Made by a program: the position numbers and the translations under genes. A stretch of 64,000 nt of DNA, from positions 10,900,001-10,964,000 of the forward strand of contig NC_050476.1 of assembly GCF_013373865.1 (NCBI RefSeq), written 5' to 3'. The stretch comes from Monomorium pharaonis (Eukaryota > Arthropoda > Insecta > Hymenoptera > Formicidae). Shown in pieces: positions 1-10,926 of this stretch. The first letter of the stretch is position 1. Every line of letters starts with the position of its first letter. The notes below the pieces were generated by a model. The model saw only the letters and a program-made list of their open reading frames with translations. It had not been told where the DNA came from and searched no databases.

Positions 1-35
<35 letters not shown>

Positions 36-304
36 CGTGCGCGCGCGCGCAAAGCATTCTCTGCACCACATGGGTTTGCAACTTTCCACACAAACAAGAA
101 AAGAATCATTCCAAACATGGCCGTTTCGAACGTGGCCATTCCGAACGTGCCCATTCCAAACGTGGCTATTTCGAACGTAACCATTCCGAACATGGTCATT
201 TCGAACGTGGCCGTTTCGAACGTGGGCAAATTGAACTCCATGCAATATTTCACGTGGCCATTCCGAACGTGGCCAATTCAAACGTGGGTAAATTATATCT
301 ACTC
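1..304 (+). mobile_element. Variable-arm foldback element, copy A (left part off window)
   Basis: The window opens inside this element. A (GT)n tract running into GC repeats (1-51) is followed by the conserved core tail (AAAGCATTCTCTGCACCACA, then GGGTTTGCAACTTT). An arm of about 15-bp units of the type TTTCGAACGTGGCCA follows to about 300. The right end reads in reverse complement GAGTAGATATAATTT, close to the left end of the copy at 43045. It interrupts a dispersed repeat that is intact at 34791. No protein is encoded; the open frames here are by-products of the repeat units. Recognition rests on comparison with five other copies in this window. Confidence 0.7.
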
Positions 305-708
305 ACAAAAAGTGCGTTCGACCCGAGGCACCTACCCTCTCTTAATTTGTGTGCCTACGGGAATTATATGTTTTATTACGTCCCAGTGAACAATTAATAT
401 ATTGTCAAAAAGAGCCCTAAAGATATCTTGTTTCTGAAAATGATAACATAAAGAGTCTTCTAAAAGATAACATAATGATGTCAGAATGTTAACCAATACG
501 CCGTTTTTTTGAGAACAGAAAGATATCATGAAACTGATATCTAAAAGATTTCCTTAATCGGATTCTTAAATCTTAACTGCAACTAAAGATAAAAAAATAA
601 AAGTTTCATTTTTAAAAAATTATTTTTATCAACAGTACATACTAAATTTAAAACAAATTTTTATTAATTAATTAAATTTAAATTATATTATTTTATTTTA
701 TTCTTACT

Positions 709-1022
709 TGCCGCTGGTAGGTTTTGAATCCGGGACCCTAGGATGACGAAATTTTGTACTTTATGACCTAGTTTACACCGTAGTCCGCGACCTACGCACT
801 ATATTCGATTCAACCCGATAGTTCACAACGATGTAAACACTCGCAGACTTGTTTGGGTTAGGCCACTTTTTGACGATCCCATCTTAGGCCACACAACACA
901 ACGGGTGTAAACAGTTTATTAGTAGCCTACTTTATATCGGGGTATAGGTTAGGGCATAGGTCAGATCGCGCGGTGTAAACTAGGTTGTAACTATGTAAAC
1001 CTATCTGCTACGCCAATTTGAC
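709..1022 (-). pseudogene. tRNA-like sequence, split by a MITE
   Basis: On the minus strand 1022-1001 and 764-709 together match the intact tRNA-like sequence at 32080-32152. They include an A-box-like TGGCGTAGCAGATAG and a B-box-like GGATTCAAAACC. The insertion at 767-984 plus a few extra bases separates the halves. It cannot make a functional tRNA; it is the head of a dispersed repeat. Confidence 0.5.
767..984. mobile_element. MITE, CCTAGTTTACACCG inverted repeats
   Basis: The 218-bp sequence begins CCTAGTTTACACCG and ends with the exact reverse complement, CGGTGTAAACTAGG. The interior repeats the word TGTAAAC in both orientations. It interrupts the tRNA-like sequence, which is intact at 32080-32152. 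A clean target duplication was not found. Confidence 0.6.
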
Positions 1023-1057
1023 TCATCAATATAAGTACTTGTTATTGTCTACATGTA

Positions 1058-2192
1058 CCGGGACTGTCCCGATTGCGCACATAAGCAATTGGACACAGTA
1101 GTATTTCCCGATTGGACACAGTCGCGATTGGACACAGACTCGATTAGACACAGATCCGATTGGACACGGACTCGATTGAACACAAACCCGATTGGACACG
1201 AACCCGATTGGACACGGACCCGATTGCACACGGACCCGATTGCGCACCGATCCGTTTGCACACGGACCCGATTGCACACGATACGATTCCGCATTGCAGA
1301 TAGTACATGGGTTAGCGACTTCGACGAGGTGGGTGCAGGAGGGGGGCGAAACTTTTGCGTGTACAAAGCATTTTCTGCACCACATGGGTTTGCGACTTTA
1401 AAATATGTATAAGAAAGAAAAATATTATAATAAATATTTTGTACGTATTTTTATGTCTGACTTTGCCAAGTATAAAAAAATTATGGTAAATATTTATGAA
1501 AATATTAAAAATAAATATTTATGCTATTATAATCCAAAAATATAAAAAATATTTCGAGTTTATATACCATAAATATTTTTCAGTACATTTTAAAAATATA
1601 TTTTATATATTGTTAATAATAATTTTTGTATTATTTCTAAATAATTTATGAAAAACGATTATATAACTTTTAAAAAATGTTTTTTAAAAATAAATTCGTA
1701 AAATATTTATAAAAATTTTCTGTGCTATCTAAATTGTTTTTGCATTATTCTGCGATGCGGAATCGTGTTGTGTGCAATTGGGTATGTGTGCAAACGGGTC
1801 GGCGCGCAATCAGGTCGGTGTGCAATCGGGTCCGTGTGCAATCGGATCCGTGTGCAAACGGGTCCGTGTACAAACGGGTCGGTGCCCAATCGGGTCCGTG
1901 TGCAATCGGGTCCGTGTGCAAACGGGTCTGTGTGCAAACGGGTCGGTGCGCAATCGGGTCCGTGTGCAATTGAGTCCGTGTGCAAACAGGTCGTGTGCAA
2001 TCGGGTCGGTGCGCAATCGGGTCCGTGTGCAATCGGATCCGTGTCCAATCGGGTCCGTGCCCAATCGGGTCTGTGTCCAATCGAGTCCGTGTCCAATCGG
2101 GTCCGTGTCCAATCGGGTCCGTGTCCAATTGGGTCTCTGTCCAATCGGGAAATACTGTGTCCAATCGCTTATGTGCGCAATCAGGCCTCATT
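1058..2192 (+). mobile_element. Variable-arm foldback element, copy B
   Basis: The left arm (1064-1290) and right arm (1745-2190) are inverted arrays of a roughly 16-bp unit (GATTGGACACGGACCC and variants with GCACAC or GCAAAC). Both arms have the same outermost units around GATTGCGCACATAAG. The core at 1302-1400 has the family's GGTGGGTGCAGGAGGGGGG, AAAGCATT and CACATGGGTTTGCGAC blocks. An AT-rich stretch fills 1400-1740. Flanks TACATGTA and CACATATA each differ by one base from TACATATA at the uninterrupted site near 32048, which indicates an 8-bp target duplication as in hAT elements. Confidence 0.75.
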
Positions 2193-2967
2193 CACATATA
2201 CCTATATGTTATAAACTGACGCAATTATATTATTTTTTATAAAAGCAATTAAATTTTGCAAAATATCTTAAAAATAAATAGCATTAATTAATTAATTTAT
2301 TTATTTCATTGTTAAATTTATCTTTTTCCACATCCTTAATAATTTGATGGAAATTGTGATCTATTTAGCACTAATACTTTGAAGCTTTCAAATGTTTAAT
2401 TAGATGGTTAACTATATAAATCATATATTTTAAGAAAAATTGAATAGTACATTTATTATCCTGTTTTTGTTCAATACATGATGAATTTAGATTTGGTGAA
2501 TTTTTTTGTGCGCAGTAATTGTAGACAAACCGTTATTTTTGAAAACATTATCTTTATGATATTTTTTAAATATCAAATGGGTCTCTCATTCAGGATGTTA
2601 TAGTGTTGTCTGATTTCTGAGTCAACTACGACGCGCATGGACGGTTCAAATATCGGACAGCATTGTGATATCTTTTATGAGACATTAAGCTGATATCATT
2701 TAGCTGATGTCATAAGGATAACATTTTCAAGAAACTGAAATTAAACTCTTCAATGAGATATCTCAAGAACCTCTCTTAGTAGACGTCTCTGATAAATGTT
2801 AATATTTTGACATCATTTCCAAGATATTTAAATGTTTTCTTTAAAAAGTTCTCTTAAAGTTTTCATTCTGACAAGTGTGTTGTCGGGGGTCCTTCCTTGC
2901 CTTACGTGTTCTCCCTGAAATATCCTTCCTACCAAATAAATTAAATCCCATAAGGCTGGACGTAACA

Positions 2968-3972
2968 ATTTATTATTATCAACATTCATTAACTACAAAA
3001 CAGAAATAGTAATAATGTTAAAGTAACTATTAAAGTAATAAATGACACTTTATGTTCATTTATTTTGCAGTAAATAATATTTTGCATTAAACTTTACAAA
3101 AAAAACAGTTAAAATCATTTTTATGCAAAATTTGATTTTACCTAATACAACAATCTTGTGACGTTCCGTACGAACTGAATGAAAAATATCCGAGCGAAGG
3201 GTTTTGACAATTGCTTCAGCTCCTAGGGACATACTGGCTCTACCAAGCGGTGAAATAATGCTTGAAAACTTAGATCTCTACGCAGTTACATCAAGTATCG
3301 GCGGCGCAATTGGCGTATAGAAATTTAGTGGCGGCGACGGCGTTAAAACATTTTTTTCTTCTAAAGACCAATGCATGTACATTTCTGTAATTGTAACCGT
3401 AAGATTTCGATCAATTATATTGCCCAAATCAGCCGTAACTCACCGAATTAACCAATCGTATTGTTTAATTTCTTACGGTAACAGAATGTGCAATGGCCTT
3501 AATGGTTTTTATACACAAAACATAACAATGTGTCGCGCGTCGAAAATGGATTATGAAGTGAATCATGTTAGTTTGCCAAAATCAATAATAAGTTTAATAT
3601 ACTTAAGACTTGAAATTTATTACTTTTTTTATTACAACTTTCTTCTTTTAATAAATCCATAAAATATAAATAAACGTAAACATGTAACAATAATAAAATA
3701 GAACATTGAATTATTAGTATCAGTAAATTTTTGTAACTTATTTCTATAACTACCCACCAAACACTAAGCAACATTAACATAACATCAATGTTATAATTTC
3801 CAACTTAACAATATAACTGTTACATAACAATTACATTGTTGATTTAGAACTTATTACGTTGACATTATGCCACTTTTGCTGAGTATTTACTGGGTATAAA
3901 TATAAATTATATTATTTTGAACACTTTACGCTTCTATTTTGTGTTAACATTTTTTTTTGTTTTAATACTAAA
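2968..3972. other. AT-rich intergenic or intronic DNA
   Basis: I see no gene or clear mobile element. A GC-richer patch around 3170-3350 contains GGCGGCGACGGCG but no supported reading frame. The remainder is low-complexity AT. Confidence 0.5.
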
Positions 3973-4132
3973 GGTGCGGTTCCATGAAGCGGATTATGCG
4001 GAAGCGGAACGAGCGGATCACCAATCGCGAGATCATTCTGATAGAACTCTTTCAAAGATTCCGTCGAAACGGTCCTGTGATTGGTGATCCGCTCGTTCCG
4101 CTTCCGCATAATCCGCTCCATGGGACCGCACC
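3973..4132. mobile_element. Hairpin MITE, GGTGCGGTTCCATG ends
   Basis: This 160-bp sequence has inverted arms of about 54 bp that differ at only a few positions (GGTGCGGTTCCATGAAGCGG at left, matched by CCGCTCCATGGGACCGCACC at right). CTAA occurs just outside both ends and may be the target duplication. It has no coding capacity. Confidence 0.75.
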
Positions 4133-4149
4133 CTAAGAGTCATCACACG

Positions 4150-4592
4150 GGAGCGTCCTAGATGTGCATAATAATAAATGGACACAACAAGAATGAAACG
4201 GATACAGACCAAGCGAACACACTGCGAAACGGACACAGTAACAAACGGACATAGTGCGAAATGGACACAGTAACAAACGGACACAGTACGAAACGGACAC
4301 AGACCAAATGCGAACAGATCAAATGGACACAGTAACAAACGGACTTACCACATGGGTTGCAACTTTTCAGGGCATTCCTACTAACGGGGTGGGTGCAGGA
4401 GGGGGGGCAAAGCCCCCTTGCACCCCCCGCGCGCGCGCGTGTGTGTGTATGTGTATGTGTGTGTGCAAAGCATTCTCTGTACCACATGAGTTTGCGACTG
4501 TGTCCGTTTGTTACTGTGTCTGTTTGTCACTGTCCGTTTTGTACTGTGTCCATTTATTACTGTGCGCATCTGGGACTCATTTCATTATACAC
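4150..4592 (+). mobile_element. Variable-arm foldback element, copy C
   Basis: Left arm 4160-4345 uses units such as AAACGGACACAGTAAC; right arm 4497-4570 carries the inverse (TGTGTCCGTTTGTTACTG). The core 4349-4497 shows the family organisation best: CACATGGGTTGCAACTTTTC, GGGGTGGGTGCAGGAGGGGG, AAGCCCCCTTGCACCCC, a GC then (GT)n tract, AAAGCATTCTCTG and CACATGAGTTTGCGACT. The right end, GAGTCCCAGATGCG in reverse complement, resembles other copies. I could not find a convincing target duplication, so the limits are approximate. Confidence 0.65.
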
Positions 4593-4859
4593 ACTTTCCG
4601 TAAAGAAGAAGTCTCACCTTGGCAAAAAAGCATAAACCAATAGCATAAACCATAAGGAGTTTTGATCTGCGAAATACAGTTACACTCGGTTCTAATTTAT
4701 CCGTCTTTTTATTATACCTGCGAATATAATGCACCTGCTAACTAAGACTAACTTCACTTGCGGCGTAATTTTTTTTTTGCGTAAGCGTTAAAGTTTAACA
4801 TGCCTTAAGACGATATGATTAGTCGACGCAAATTACGCTTACGCATATAAAACCACCTG

Positions 4860-5036
4860 GGGCTCAATTCTTGAATTTATTCACAAGAGAAACGTATGTG
4901 CAAATACCCGCCTTAACAGAAAAGTTGCAAGTTTATTGGTTAAAAGCTATACGATAGCCAATAAATTTCCAACTTTTCTGTAAGAACAGAATTTGCGAAT
5001 ACGTTTCTCTTGCGAATGAATTCATGAATCAAGCCC
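4860..5036. mobile_element. Hairpin MITE, GGGCTCAATTC ends
   Basis: The left end GGGCTCAATTCTTGAATTTA is the approximate inverse of the right end TGAATCAAGCCC. A second inner inverted pair (ACAGAAAAGTTGCAAG and its partner) lies around 4916-4982. CTG is duplicated at 4857-4859 and 5037-5039. Non-coding. Confidence 0.7.
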
Positions 5037-5210
5037 CTGAACTCGAAAACTTCTGCATTGACTTGTGATTGGTGGTATTCGATAGCCAAACAGGACGTTT
5101 TCGAATATAAAACAGATTTCCACCCAGGCCTGCTCGGTTTAGGAGTGGGGTTATAAGCACATGTAGAAAAGGACAAACATAGACGTTGAAAAGGGACGGA
5201 CGATGTAACA

Positions 5211-5479
5211 TTAAGGCACTATAAAAGTGAGTATTCTCACGTCCGCGATTTTTCTTCTAACTAGCAGGAAAAATTAGGTATGTTTGTATATATATACGTC
5301 AATAATCTTTGGAAGCACCAAACTTTAGGCGACAATGAAACAAAGACACGATATTTATGATCTTGAGACTGTAAAGGTTATTGCGATGTATTATATATGT
5401 AAAACATTATGCTAGTTACTTGCTAGTTTGAAGAAAAATGGCGGACGTGAGAATACCTACTTTTTTAGTGCTTTAGTAA
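5211..5479. mobile_element. Inverted-repeat MITE
   Basis: The left arm (TTAAGGCACTATAAAAGTGA, then GTATTCTCACGTCCGC) pairs with the right arm (GGCGGACGTGAGAATAC, then TAGTGCTTTAGTAA) over roughly 55 bp. About 160 bp of AT-rich DNA lies between. Non-coding. Confidence 0.6.
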
Positions 5480-5608
5480 CATGTATTTTCTTCTCTCTCA
5501 CACGCAGGCGTGTGTAAGAGAGAACGAAATACCTGTTATATCGTACGTAAGCCTTACCCCCACTCCTGAAATTTGGGACAATCCTCGGTCTAGATATACT
5601 AGGTCTAT

Positions 5609-5753
5609 GGCCGGTATTCATAGTCGGATCTTATATTTAAGATCATCTTAAGTACAGTCTTAAAATGCTATCAACCAATCACAGAGCCGTATTAGCATCT
5701 TAAGACATTACTTGAGATGATCTTAAAATAAGATTTGACTGTGAATACCGGCC
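5609..5753. mobile_element. Hairpin MITE, GGCCGGTATTC ends, TAT duplication
   Basis: This 145-bp palindrome begins GGCCGGTATTCATAGTC and ends GACTGTGAATACCGGCC. The arms pair over about 60 bp. TAT flanks both ends (5606-5608 and 5754-5756). Confidence 0.8.
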
Positions 5754-6222
5754 TATGTTTCCACCTATATAAGTACTATAATATTTATATAGTCAAAGGT
5801 TTCCACTAAATGCTTTATGGCGCGACGGCGCGCCATAACAACATTGACGGCGGTGGCGGCGGAATCGGCTCAAAATTTATAGCGGTGGTAGCGTGATGCG
5901 GCGGCGTAGAGGTCTACTTAGAACTTCAAAGTTCCCCCCTCCTCCCCCGCGTCCGGCTCCCCGCGCCATTCAAAAATAGCACGCATTTCAAAATTTGCTT
6001 GGGTTACGCTAATCCAGATTGTATCTAGAGGGTTAACTTAGTGAAAAAAATTTTTTTGAAACATTTTGCTAAAATTTTACTAAAAATTTTTAAAAATCAT
6101 TCTACATTTTGAAACATTTTAGTGAAATTTTAGCATAATTTTAGTATAATTTTAGTATAATTTTGACTAAAAATTAAATTTCAAACAAAATTGTATTTTT
6201 TATTGATTAATCTTAGAAATTC
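5754..6222. other. No gene seen
   Basis: A GC-rich block (5818-5960, with GGCGGTGGCGGCGG and GCGCGACGGCGCGCC) is followed by AT-rich DNA that repeats AAATTTTAGTATAATTTTAG. No supported gene or element boundary was found. Confidence 0.4.
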
Positions 6223-6446
6223 AGGCCTGTCCAAACACAGCTCACGAGATTTGCAAGTCGAAAGCGCTTCCACCTCTCTATCTTCTCGAAAGTGAAACGG
6301 AGAGTGAACAAAAAAGTATAGATGCTTTAGCGATAAAAGGATATGCGCTTTAATATCTATTTTTTTTATTTAGCTCCGTTTCACTCCATCGAGAAAGCGG
6401 AGAGGTAGAAGCGCTTTCGGCTTGCGAGTTAAGTTTGGATAGACCT
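6223..6446. mobile_element. Inverted-repeat MITE, AGGCCTGTCCAAAC ends
   Basis: The left AGGCCTGTCCAAACACAGCT is mirrored at right by GTTAAGTTTGGATAGACCT. Inner blocks AAAGCGCTTCCACCTCTC and GAGAGGTAGAAGCGCTTTC also pair. Length is 224 bp and it is non-coding. Confidence 0.7.
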
Positions 6447-6978
6447 CCTTTGGAACGTCAGACATTTTTTCTCACAAGGACCGAAAGGTCTTAAAATTTT
6501 TTGAAATCACATTACACATAATTATATATAAAATGAATCGAATAACAGCACTGTGGTTATGTATTTTCAAAATGTAAAAACTTATTTTCACAATACTACA
6601 ACTTTGAAAATTAAAATTATTCTATATTATTAAGGAGTTAATTTTTTTATAAGGTTTAGACTGGCTTTCTTAAATTCAATGAAAACATTCGATAATATCT
6701 AATAAATGAAAAGGACGTATAATGTCTTTCAAATTTTATTGTATGTACAGTCGCGTGCTGATTGCATGTACATAAATTACTAAATATCGAACGATTAGTT
6801 CTTATGGATCTAACCAATTACGTTCAATCATTCTACAAGCAGAATTGTATTTCGAAACTCATCGGAAAAAATGTTGCAACTTTTTAGTAACCGATTGTAC
6901 TCATGACAGAAAGACTTGCGGCAGATAAATCGTGAGCGGTCGTCTTTGTGCTGCTTCTCCACGACTCGTCGCCATTGG
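6447..6978. other. AT-rich DNA without recognised features
   Basis: No open frame, hairpin or repeat boundary was recognised here. Confidence 0.4.
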
Positions 6979-7134
6979 GCGCATTCTAGCAGATGGAGCG
7001 GATCACTGAGCGCTCAGTGATTCTCTAATATGATTGGCTTTTACCTTTAGTTCTTCGTTGGATTTAGAAGCAGAAACCAATTATAGTAAAGAATCACCGA
7101 GCGCTCACTGATCCGTTCCGTCTGCTAAACGCGC
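6979..7134. mobile_element. Hairpin MITE, GCGCATTCTAGCAGA ends
   Basis: The outer TAGCAGATGGAGCGGATCAC pairs with GTGATCCGTTCCGTCTGCTA-like sequence on the right. Both arms also contain the local palindrome GAGCGCTC. Length is about 155 bp. Confidence 0.65.
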
Positions 7135-7179
7135 TCTATTATAAATCTAAGCAGACATATTTATTGCGCGAATCAATAG

Positions 7180-7359
7180 CTGCGTTCAGCAGAAGAAGCA
7201 GCTTTGCAACTGTTATACAATTTTTTTATATCAATAGTTTACACATTTAGATCCGAACTAAGGGGAACTAAGGGGAACTAATAGAAACTAAGAACAAAAA
7301 TCAATTGTGATAAAGAATTTTACAACAGTTGGAAAGTTGCTTTTTCTATTAAACGCAGC
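7180..7359. mobile_element. Hairpin MITE with CAATAG flanks
   Basis: The left CTGCGTTCAGCAGAAGAAGC pairs with the right end ...AAACGCAGC; inner AACTGTT and AACAGTT also pair. CAATAG lies directly outside both ends (7174-7179 and 7360-7365). The loop has two tandem AAGGGGAACT units. Confidence 0.65.
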
Positions 7360-7365
7360 CAATAG

Positions 7366-8136
7366 GAGGTGCGATCCACTTGATGTTTCGAACTACTTGA
7401 TTGACCAATCAGAACAAAGAATTTTACGAATTGGTAATCAAAGAGCGTTTTGAAGCATTTGCAGCGTCAGGTCCATAGAAATAGTAAACGTAGATCGAGC
7501 ATTCTGGGAGTGGAAATAAAGTTAAAAAAAAAAACCATGCTTTAGTATTGTCACAGTATATATAGTAGCGCAACTGCCCCGATTCTAGCGTACAAAATTG
7601 AACTGCACATGCGCAAACTAAGTAGGTAACTAAGTAACGAATCGTTTACCCAATTAAAATGAATACATTATAAAAGTATTATGTGGCGGTCCTCTTTCAC
7701 ATCGGGACATTGGGTAGGAAACTAATTATTGCTTGTCATAATCGTGTTGCGAGTGATCTTATATAGCGCGTTGAATGCACCTTACTCCTAAGAGTAGGTG
7801 CACTAACTAGCGGACGAGCGCGCAGCATTTCTTGAAATATCCATGTAAATTCCCTATAAATATTTCTTAACAGATATATTCATAGAAAATCTAATAGATT
7901 TATATTTTGAAGATAAAAGAATTCGATGCAATGATGAAAAAAGAACATTGCATCCATGTAGATTCTAGTACCGTTTTTGAGCGGATGTCCACTCGAATAT
8001 TCACGTAGATTTCATGATACTGATCCACGTAGTATTAACATGGATATCACGTACTGTTTTATTGGGGTAAATGCCACAATTAAACGACCGAAATTGACAG
8101 CAGAAGACAAAATTGAAGTGTTAATGCAAGATATTA
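7366..8136. other. No gene seen
   Basis: This is unclassified mixed-composition sequence. No protein similarity or element termini were recognised. Confidence 0.4.
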
Positions 8137-8552
8137 CCCAGGTAGCAAGGTGACGTTAATACGACGTCAATAATTTGTCATTTAAGGTCGCAGACGTCAT
8201 GTTACCAAATTAAGACGTAATAGTAACGTCATTTTCTGACCTATTAATTACGTCAGTCATTTATCCATCCTACAACGTATTTCCGACGTCATATTCTTGA
8301 CTAATTAATAACGTCAGTTAATTGATCATTTTACGACGTATTAATAAGATTTTATTAGTGACTAATTACTGACGTTAACTATAATTCTTTGTAATAATTG
8401 ACGATTTGACCTCAAATGACAAATTATTGAGGTCTAGTGGACGACACCTTGCTACCTATAACTATCATTATTTAAAGATTGGTTAATAAACAACATTATT
8501 AAAATTAATATAATATTTTATATAATTAATACTATCAATATTTTAGAATCAT

Positions 8553-9405
8553 CCCAGGCAGCACATAATATTTATGATAAATATTTATTAATATTTATTA
8601 ATATTTATTTTTTCAAAATATTATATAAATATTTTACACATATTTTATATATACGAAAAAAAAATCTTTATTCAACATATTAAAATATAAATTAAATATT
8701 TTATATAATATTTATGATAAATAAAAGATAAAGATTTGTATAAGTAATATTTTGTAAATATTTATAAATATTTCATAAATATTTTTATAATATTTATGAT
8801 AAATCTTTATGATTTGTCAAATCTAAGACCACAAAAATATTTATAAAATATTTAGATAAATATTTATAAAATATTTAAATAAATATTATAAATATTTTAT
8901 AAATATTTTATAAATATTGCGTTTTGTCTGAGGTATAATTTAGCTTTATCAAAAGAACAGAGCAAAAACATATTTCTATAAGTTATTCCACATGTTATTT
9001 TGCATATGTAAAAATCAGGAAAAAAACTGTAAATTTATATTTATTTATAAAAATATTAGTTAACTACAAGTTTCATGTTTCTCGCATCTATTGAACTGAT
9101 CTATAACAAATATGTATTTATGATCATCAAGTGTTCATGGATCATCACAAAGGGCTAAGTAGCGTACGATCTTCGAAGTCAAGCAACGTCGGCGGTTCAG
9201 AGTTGGATGGGTGACCGCGGAAGTTAGGCAATTCCAAACGTGACTATGGTGTGGTGGGTCGTGATGCTTGTTGAGAAACAACGTAGATTTTTTTTACATT
9301 ATAATTATGTTATTTCGATATTTTCATAATGCAAGTACTGCATATATAGGACATGTACCCGAAATATTTTCTAAAACGTCAAAATAACGGCTTTTACTAC
9401 CTGGG
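8553..9405. mobile_element. Nested CCCAG-family element with ATATTTATAAA-word arms and 5S-like module
   Basis: The ends are CCCAGGCAGCACA and the inverse ...TTTACTACCTGGG, with AT on each side (8551-8552 and 9406-9407). The left arm (8570-8930) is built almost entirely of AATATTTATAAATATTT-type words. An AT-rich segment shared with the elements at 18300, 25803 and 30193 precedes a 5S-derived sequence. Confidence 0.65.
9139..9265 (+). pseudogene. 5S rRNA-derived sequence
   Basis: The blocks CTTCGAAGTCAAGCAACGTC and TTGGATGGGTGACCG match the internal promoter region of eukaryotic 5S rRNA (AAGTTAAGCAACGTC...CTTGGATGGGTGACCG, from general knowledge). The 5' part is replaced by unrelated sequence shared with three other copies here. 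It lacks a complete 5S fold, so it is a 5S-derived repeat rather than a gene. Confidence 0.7.
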
Positions 9406-9708
9406 ATAGTCATAAAAATGACGTTAAAATGTCGTCTTTATTAAATGTAACCTAAAAACCTATGTTTTTTCATAAAAATAACAATAAAATACCGTCAAAT
9501 GTACGATACTAGCTTCTTGAAAATGACGTCAATAATATGAAAATAATGACGTATTTTTGACGTAAATATATGACGTCGTTAAGATGAGACAAATGTACGT
9601 CAGTTTTACGACATTTAGACGTCATTTTAACTCGACATTATGACGTCTGGTTCGTCATAAAATGACCAAAAAATGCCGTCAATTAGACGTCACCTTGCTA
9701 CCTGGGTA

Positions 9709-10200
9709 GAGGAATTAAATAGGAGTGTTCAGTGTTCAATGAAGAGTGATTAAAAAGAAATAAAAATTAATATTAACAGCTAAGAGTTATTTTGCCCTTC
9801 TAGAAAATAATAAATCTGTATAGGCTGTTTGTTTTATTTTAACACAATAATATTTTAATAAATACGTAAATTTAGATATAATATTTTTTTTACATTCTTA
9901 ATATTTTTTTGTATTTTTATGTATGCATTTTTTATTACAAAAAATGATATATACATACGTATATTTTTAATAATTTATATTCATATAATTTTATATGTAT
10001 TTGTAATTTGTTACTCATTTACATCATTTTTATTTAATTTATCTTTTAAATTTAATGTCTACAAGTAATAATTAAAAAAAAGAAAAATAACGATGAAAAA
10101 AGTGAAATGTAAGTTCTATAACATGAGATGTATTATTAGTAATTAAATTAGTCTATATTTTTATACTTAAAATAAAATAGATATGTATATAGTTGAAGTT
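9709..10200. other. AT-rich DNA
   Basis: No gene is visible. Positions 10148-10200 form the left copy of an imperfect direct repeat of about 50 bp; the right copy is at 10448-10500. The pair brackets the palindrome that follows. Confidence 0.4.
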
Positions 10201-10430
10201 CCCTGGTGAAAATGTAAAATCGGAGCGTAAGTCGAATGTAAAGGGAGAGTAATAGAAGCGTTAACAAACATTTTACGAAACGTAAATTGGAACAATGAAA
10301 TGTAAAAGAAGCGTTAACACTTCTTTTACATTTCATTGTTCCAATTTACGTTTCGTAGAATGTTTGTTAACGCTTCTATTACTCTCCCTTTACATTCGAC
10401 TTACGCTCCGATTTTACATTTTCACCAGGG
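10201..10430. mobile_element. Near-perfect 230-bp palindrome (foldback/MITE)
   Basis: The left end CCCTGGTGAAAATGTAAAAT is the exact inverse of the right end ATTTTACATTTTCACCAGGG. The arms pair for about 110 bp with very few mismatches, and only about 8 bp lie at the centre near 10315. The same 40-odd residue reading frame therefore appears on both strands, which is a consequence of the palindrome and not a gene. Confidence 0.75.
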
Positions 10431-10481
10431 TTGTATTGTTTGTAACCAAACTAGTCTACATTTTTGTACTTAAAATAGATA

Positions 10482-10606
10482 TATAAAGCTAAAGTTCGCG
10501 AAAGCAGGGCAGAACATTTTAGTCTAGTGCAACAACGAGGAGCGGCTTCTGATTTGTTATCTACTTGTGCTCGATTTCGTACACGATAACATCAAACATG
10601 TCAACA
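10482..10606 (+). other. Possible promoter and first exon, unassigned
   Basis: TATATAAAG at 10482 is followed by non-repetitive sequence. ATG TCA ACA (10598-10606) then runs straight into GTGAGT, a good splice donor. If joined to the PIG-S exon at 10927 in this ATG frame, a stop appears soon, so it is not simply the first exon of PIG-S. It could be a non-coding leader exon, an exon of another transcript, or chance. Confidence 0.25.
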
Positions 10607-10926
10607 GTGAGTTGCGCTATTCTATACACTGTGGTATTATTCTCCTTTCTTTTGCGATGCGTACAAGTATAAAATATCGGAGCATCGAAGAAAACAAACA
10701 AGAAATGTGAAACGATGAATCATGAACGAAGCCGTGCAACGTATAATACATTATAAATAGAAATTAAAAATATAATTACAACTATACGTACTACGCAGTA
10801 TACGTACCATACATGTACTTTCTAGTAGTAAGTCCCCTTCGTTCCATGATTACAATAAATAGACTAAAATATATTATCTATTTCGAAATAAGTTTAATTT
10901 TTATCCATATTGTACACTTAATATAG

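Larger units (their letters stand above)
382..2888 (-). mobile_element. CCCAG-family element with tRNA-like module
   Basis: The left end is CCCAGTGAACA and the right end, in reverse complement, is CCCCGACAACA. A 2-bp GT duplication lies at 380-381 and 2889-2890. The outer arms (about 400-560 and 2640-2870) are built from AAGATATC and GATAACAT words. The interior (about 590-2640) is homologous, inverted, to 29985-32290. It carries a tRNA-like sequence and two later insertions, a MITE at 767-984 and a foldback element at 1058-2192. No transposase is present, so it is non-autonomous. Confidence 0.5.
305..2967 (+). repeat. Dispersed repeat, split by a CCCAG element
   Basis: Positions 305-381 (ACAAAAAGTGCG, then CACCTACCCTCTCTTAATTT) and 2889-2967 (CCTTGCCTTA..., ending GGCTGGACGTAACA) together match the continuous sequence at 34791-34946. 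The two pieces are separated by the element at 382-2888. The terminal GGACGTAACA looks like the 3' end of an LTR, but no matching start was found, so the class is open. Confidence 0.5.
8137..9706. mobile_element. CCCAG-family element with GACGTCA-word arms
   Basis: The ends are CCCAGGTAGCAAGGTGACGT and the inverse ACGTCACCTTGCTACCTGGG. TA is duplicated at 8135-8136 and 9707-9708. Both arms (8137-8456 and 9406-9706) repeat GACGTCA and ACGTCAT words. The left arm itself ends in an inner CACCTTGCTACCT, so it resembles a complete small element. The interior holds a second CCCAG element at 8553-9405. No transposase. Confidence 0.7.

Noticed and set aside
1140..2150. Regular short repeats resembling a CRISPR array
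   Set aside because: Units are contiguous 16-bp repeats without unique spacers, arranged as inverted arms, in a eukaryotic intergenic or intronic setting.
1026..2242. Several overlapping open frames over 100 codons on both strands
   Set aside because: They are translations of 16-bp repeat units in the foldback arms, with no stop words in any frame; composition is cyclic (CNRVRVQSGP or DPIGHGPDWTRTRL).
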